Source: CAIKZZ01 sp036742455
Lineage (GTDB): Bacteria; Pseudomonadota; Gammaproteobacteria; Steroidobacterales; Steroidobacteraceae
Length of the DNA stretch: 64,000 nt
Direction of reading: 5' to 3'
Assembly (NCBI GenBank): GCA_036742455.1
Contig: DAINQU010000001.1
Coordinates: 193,448-257,447, forward strand
In this document: one piece after another, positions 60,173-64,000 of the stretch
Numbering within the stretch: position 1 is the first letter of the stretch
How the letters are laid out: each line of letters opens with the position of its first letter
Position numbers and translations under genes: made by a program
Notes under the pieces: generated by a model
Told to the model about the DNA's origin: nothing
Database searches by the model: none
The model's input: the letters and a program-made list of their open reading frames with translations, nothing else

Positions 60173-60745
60173 ATGACGCCTCCGACATTGCAGTTGTTAC
60201 CGGTGCATCCGGGCCGAACCTCGATGACAGCGATCGCATCCGTCTGGGCCGGCATTCGGGTGACGGAACGGTTGGTCGATTTGCAGTACGTTCTGGTGGA
60301 CGCACGGGATCGGCTGCGATTGCCGGCAGAGGCTTCCGCACGTCGTTGCGACGGTTTGTGGCAGCACACCTGCGTCGAAGCGTTCTTGGGGGTTCCCGGC
60401 GGTGAGGCCTATCTGGAGCTCAACCTCGCGCCGAGTGGCGATTGGGCGCTGTACGCCTTTGCGCGCTACCGCGAACGCGGGCCATCACCCGAGACGGACG
60501 CCCCCAAGATCCGGACGACGTGGCGCGAGCGCGACCTTGTCATTGACGCCCGTATCGCGCGGGACCGCTGGCCCGTCGCCTTTCGGTCCGGATCTCTGCG
60601 TGTCGGGCTCTCGGTCGTGACCGAGGGTCTTACAGGTGCGCTCGACTACTACGCACTTGCGCATCCGCGCGAGGTGCCGGATTTTCACGATGCTCGCGCG
60701 CACTTTGCGGAGTGGGGCATCCTCTCGAACGGAACATCGCCATGA
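60173..60745 (+). CDS. DOMON-like domain-containing protein
   Basis: A 190-residue protein of the DOMON-like family, a beta-sandwich found in cytochrome/sugar-binding modules. Visible segments include LWQHTCVEAFLG, GEAYLELNLAPSGDWALYAF, YRERGPSPETDAPKI and DYYALAHPREVPDFH. No signal peptide is present, which is typical for this bacterial family. Its role is unknown. The TGA stop overlaps the next start (ATGA), so it is translationally coupled to the NamZ-type gene. Confidence 0.85.
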   Translation: MTPPTLQLLPVHPGRTSMTAIASVWAGIRVTERLVDLQYVLVDARDRLRLPAEASARRCDGLWQHTCVEAFLGVPGGEAYLELNLAPSGDWALYAFARYRERGPSPETDAPKIRTTWRERDLVIDARIARDRWPVAFRSGSLRVGLSVVTEGLTGALDYYALAHPREVPDFHDARAHFAEWGILSNGTSP

Positions 60746-61950
60746 TTCAATTCGGTATTGATCGGCTGGCCCACGATCCCACGTGGGCGGACCGCCTCGC
60801 TGGCCGCCGCGTGGCTTTATTGGGGCACCCGGCGTCCGTGGACCGGAACCTGACGCATTCGCTCGACCTACTGAGTCAGATGCCTTCCGTGCGGCTGACC
60901 GCTGCCTTCGGTCCCCAGCACGGTCTCAAGGGTGATCAGCAAGACAATATGAAGGAGACGCCGGACGAGCGCGATCCGTCGCGTGGTATTCCCGTGTTCA
61001 GCCTGTACGGGACGGTGCGTCGGCCGACGCTCGAGATGCTCGACACGTTTGATGTTCTGTTGGTCGATTTGCAGGATTTGGGCTGTCGCATTTACACCTT
61101 CCTCACGACCCTTCGATACGTCATGGAGGCTGCCGCGCACACCGGCAAAACTGTCTGGGTGCTCGATCGTCCGAATCCGGCGGGTCGGCCCGTCGAAGGA
61201 TTTGCGTTGCGCGCCGGCTGGGAAAGTTTCGTCGGCGCGGGTCGCTTCCCGATGCGCCATGGGCTGACCCTCGGTGAGGCGGGCGATTGGTTCCGCCGTG
61301 AGTTCGCCCTCGACGTGGATTACGACGTCGTGCCCATGACGGGCTGGGCGCCCCATTCGCGACCGGGATTTGGTTGGCCATTGGAGGAGCGCAGCTGGGT
61401 GAATCCGAGTCCCAATGCAGCGAGTCTCTCGATGGCGAGGGCATACGCGGGGACTGTCATGCTGGAAGGCACAACGCTTTCGGAAGGTCGGGGCACCACC
61501 CGCCCGCTCGAAGTGCTGGGCGCGCCTGATCTCGACGGGACGACTCTGTTAGCCGAGATGGCGCGCATTGCGCCGCACTGGCTCTCCGGCTGTCGGCTGC
61601 GTCCTTGCTGGTTTGAACCGACGTTCCACAAGCACGTGGGGCGGTTGTGCGGCGGCTTCCAGATACACGTCGACGATCCCGCCTACGATCATTCCGCGTT
61701 CCGTCCGTGGCGCCTGATCGCCGCCGCGTTCAAGGCCATCCGTCGCTTGCAGCCGGACTATCCGCTGTGGCGCGATTTTCCCTACGAATACGAGATCGGT
61801 CGGTTGGCCATCGACGTGATCAACGGGTCCCCGCTGTTGCGCGAGTGGGTGGACGATCCCACCGCCGCGGCGGGCGACCTCGACAACGTGGTGAGCGCTG
61901 ACGAGGCCGCCTGGGTGCAAGAAATCACGCCGTCGTTGCGTTACCGCTGA
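60742..61950 (+). CDS. NamZ-type exo-beta-N-acetylmuramidase (DUF1343)
   Basis: A 402-residue protein of the DUF1343 family, whose characterised member NamZ releases N-acetylmuramic acid from the non-reducing end of peptidoglycan fragments. The Rossmann-like N-terminus (RRVALLGHPASVDRNL), AFGPQHGLKG and DVLLVDLQDLGCRIYTF match. There is no signal peptide, so it may act on internal muropeptides, fitting the AmpG-like permease elsewhere in the window. The ATG at 60742 overlaps the DOMON-like stop; a longer start would overlap by 34 bp. It converges on the M3 peptidase gene. Confidence 0.9.
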   Translation: MIQFGIDRLAHDPTWADRLAGRRVALLGHPASVDRNLTHSLDLLSQMPSVRLTAAFGPQHGLKGDQQDNMKETPDERDPSRGIPVFSLYGTVRRPTLEMLDTFDVLLVDLQDLGCRIYTFLTTLRYVMEAAAHTGKTVWVLDRPNPAGRPVEGFALRAGWESFVGAGRFPMRHGLTLGEAGDWFRREFALDVDYDVVPMTGWAPHSRPGFGWPLEERSWVNPSPNAASLSMARAYAGTVMLEGTTLSEGRGTTRPLEVLGAPDLDGTTLLAEMARIAPHWLSGCRLRPCWFEPTFHKHVGRLCGGFQIHVDDPAYDHSAFRPWRLIAAAFKAIRRLQPDYPLWRDFPYEYEIGRLAIDVINGSPLLREWVDDPTAAAGDLDNVVSADEAAWVQEITPSLRYR

Positions 61951-61951
61951 A

Positions 61952-64000
61952 TCAGCGCGCGCCGGCCGGAACGGGGAAGCCGCGCTTGCGCATGAGTGCG
62001 GCGATCCCCGGATCACGTCCGCGAAACGCACGGTAAGCATCGGCGGGGTCCACCGTATTGCCGACCGACAAGACTTCGCGGCGCAGCCGCTCGGCAACGG
62101 CCGGATCGTAGGGCCCACCGGCCTCGGTGAACGCTTCCCACGCATCGGCCGACAACGTGTCCGACCACAGGTAACTGTAGTAACCGGCGGAATAATCGTC
62201 CCCGGAGAACACGTGAGCGAATTGCGGCGTGCGGTGGCGCATCACGATTTCGTGGGGCATCCCTAAGGCCGCGAGCGTGTCACGCTCGAAGGCGCGCGGA
62301 TCCACCGGTTTGTCGCCGAGCAAGTGGAGCTTCATATCAATCAGCGCGCTCGAGAGGTACTCCACCGTCTTGAAGCCTTGATTGAAGGTCTCGGCCGCGT
62401 GGATTTTGGCGACCAGCGCGTCGGGTATCGGCTCGCCGGTCTGATAATGAACGGCGAAGCGTTGCAGCACTTCGGGCGTTGAGAGCCAATGCTCGAGCAG
62501 TTGCGACGGGAACTCCACGTAATCACGGGCGACGGAGGTGCCCGAGAGTGTGGGATACGTCACGTTCGAATTCAGGCCGTGCAGCGCGTGACCGAATTCG
62601 TGAAAGAGCGTGACCGCATCCTCCCAACTGATGAGGACAGGTTCATTGCCGGCGCCGTGAATGAAATTGGCGTTATTCGACACGATGGTGGTCACGTCAC
62701 CGTCGAAGCGCTCCTGGAGGCGGTATTCGTTCATCCACGCACCCGAATGCTTGCCGGTGCGGGCATAGGGATCAAAGTACCAAAGCCCGACGTGGTGCCC
62801 GTCTCGCGTGACTTCGAAGACGCGTATGTCCGGGTGAGCCACTGGCACGGTACCGACCGGGACCGCCTCGAAATGCAGTCCAAACAATTGGCCGGCGACC
62901 CAGAACATACCCTCGCGCAGTTTTTCGAGTTGCAGGTACGGCTTGACCGCGTTCGCGTCGAGATCGTATTTCTCGCGACGGACGATCTCCGCGTAATACC
63001 GGTAGTCCCAGGGCTCGATGGCTTGGTGAGGCTGATGGGCGGCATCGGCCTCACGATCGGCAATGACCTGCATGTCCGCCACTTCCTGGTGTACCCGTGC
63101 GACGGCTGCCGGCCATACGGCCTCCATCAGCGCAACCGCACGGTCCGGTGTCTTGGCCATCGTGTCTTCCACGCGCCAGTGCGCATGGGTCGGGTAGCCC
63201 AACAGCTTTGCGCGCTCGGCGCGCAGCGCCAAAATGCGCGTGATCGTTGCGTTGGTGTCGTGAGCGTCGCCGTTGTCACCGCGGCTCACAAACATGCGCC
63301 AGACTTTTTCTCGCAAGTCTCGGCGCGGCGAGTATTCGAGAAACGGCTCCACGCTGGAGCGCGTATTGAGAACGGCGCCGGCAGCGTCCAAGTGACGTGC
63401 CGCTGCCGCCGCTCGCAATGCATCGCGCACCGAGTCCGGCAGCCCGACGAGATCATCGGAGGTCGGGAGCGCCACGTAGCGCTCTCCTTCGTCTGCCAAG
63501 AGGGCTTGGCCAAACGAGGTGAAAAGACCCGCCAGCTCTTGGTTGATCGCCGAGAGGCGATCCTTTTGTGCTGCGTTGAGGCGTGCACCCGAGCGGGTGA
63601 AGTTGGTGTAGACGACCCACACCAGGCGTTGCTGCTCCGGCGTCAGGTGCGACGTGGTTCGCGCGGCGTACACGGCCGAGATGCGCGCGTACAGCGCACC
63701 GTTCTGCGTAATGGCGTCGCTGTGAGCGGCCAGGAGCGGGGCCACGTCGCGTTCGACCGCTTGGACCTTCTCGTCGCTGAGGGTGGCGGCGTAAATCGAG
63801 AAGATCGTCGCCGCTCGATTCAGGCTGCGGCCACTGCGCTCCATAGCGGCAATCGTGTTATCGAAGGTCGGCGGCTCGGGGTTCTGAGCAATCTGCTCGA
63901 TTTCTTCGAGTTGCGCCTTCATTCCCGCTTCGAGTGCTGGACGAAAATCCTCGGCATGGATTTTGTCGAACGGGGGAACGCCACCGTACGGCCCGCTCCA
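61952..64000 (-). CDS. M3-family oligopeptidase (5' end cut by window edge)
   Basis: At least 682 residues; the frame continues past the right edge, so the signal peptide or start is not seen. The gluzincin motif HEFGHALHGL is clear, with the family's downstream Glu and the GYYSYLWSD segment. It resembles peptidyl-dipeptidase Dcp/oligopeptidase A, which degrade short peptides in the periplasm or cytoplasm. The internal PPFDKIHAEDFRPALEAGM near the edge is the usual M3 N-terminal region, so only a leader of roughly 20-50 residues should be missing. Confidence 0.94.
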   Translation of the reverse strand, partial: WSGPYGGVPPFDKIHAEDFRPALEAGMKAQLEEIEQIAQNPEPPTFDNTIAAMERSGRSLNRAATIFSIYAATLSDEKVQAVERDVAPLLAAHSDAITQNGALYARISAVYAARTTSHLTPEQQRLVWVVYTNFTRSGARLNAAQKDRLSAINQELAGLFTSFGQALLADEGERYVALPTSDDLVGLPDSVRDALRAAAAARHLDAAGAVLNTRSSVEPFLEYSPRRDLREKVWRMFVSRGDNGDAHDTNATITRILALRAERAKLLGYPTHAHWRVEDTMAKTPDRAVALMEAVWPAAVARVHQEVADMQVIADREADAAHQPHQAIEPWDYRYYAEIVRREKYDLDANAVKPYLQLEKLREGMFWVAGQLFGLHFEAVPVGTVPVAHPDIRVFEVTRDGHHVGLWYFDPYARTGKHSGAWMNEYRLQERFDGDVTTIVSNNANFIHGAGNEPVLISWEDAVTLFHEFGHALHGLNSNVTYPTLSGTSVARDYVEFPSQLLEHWLSTPEVLQRFAVHYQTGEPIPDALVAKIHAAETFNQGFKTVEYLSSALIDMKLHLLGDKPVDPRAFERDTLAALGMPHEIVMRHRTPQFAHVFSGDDYSAGYYSYLWSDTLSADAWEAFTEAGGPYDPAVAERLRREVLSVGNTVDPADAYRAFRGRDPGIAALMRKRGFPVPAGAR

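Overview
This 64 kb window is a dense, GC-rich bacterial chromosome segment, probably from a gammaproteobacterium. The left end keeps the gammaproteobacterial neighbourhood radC / coaBC-dut / pyrE, followed by xthA and an AmpG-like permease. Many exported peptidases, TonB receptors and Tat-type leaders suggest a Xanthomonadales/Nevskiales/Steroidobacter-like free-living heterotroph, but that is inference from gene content. No rRNA, phage, insertion sequence or CRISPR array was seen. A run of 100 N inside a TonB receptor (54994-55093) shows this is a draft scaffold. The genes at both ends (radC, an M3 peptidase) are cut by the window.

Layout. 0-9.6 kb: housekeeping (RadC, CoaBC, Dut, PyrE, ExoIII, AmpG-like, Rieske protein, TrmB, PPK2, M24 peptidase, truncated haemoglobin). 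9.7-15 kb: an exported chorismate mutase-cyclohexadienyl dehydratase fusion divergent from an amino acid permease, an S9 peptidase and tRNA-Gly(CCC). 15-21 kb: a LysR regulator, a YceI-cytochrome b561-YceI operon, and an ECF sigma / putative anti-sigma / DUF4097 operon. 21-28 kb: MutY, YggX, a TonB receptor, a membrane spermidine-synthase-like protein and a 2OG oxygenase.

28-34 kb is the most unusual accessory block. It holds a secreted PHP-like metalloprotein with helically phased GTAAGAA repeats upstream and tandem terminators downstream. Divergent from it are four genes, each overlapping the next by 4 bp: a membrane-anchored parvulin-like protein and three HupE/UreJ-type membrane proteins. 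34-42 kb carries a transaldolase-like protein, tRNA-Phe, DUF3237, a subclass B3 metallo-beta-lactamase with all ligands, a beta-barrel protein, a FocA-type channel, a dienelactone hydrolase, a quinone reductase and small zinc-ribbon proteins.

42-54 kb contains a second unusual block, a translationally coupled ABC operon. A lipoprotein-type substrate-binding domain with its lobes in permuted order is fused to the permease. The ATPase carries an extra C-terminal domain resembling a degenerate anti-sigma/GHKL ATPase. An amidase is last. A stand-alone lipoprotein at 41.8 kb has the same permuted binding domain. 50-54 kb has a dihaem cytochrome c, a serine hydrolase and a cyclase-family gene broken by an amber codon just before its metal motif. 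54-64 kb has a gapped TonB receptor, arginase and ornithine cyclodeaminase divergent from an Lrp/AsnC regulator (arginine to ornithine to proline), a class III nucleotide cyclase, AlkB, a DOMON-like protein coupled to a NamZ-type muramidase, and the M3 peptidase.
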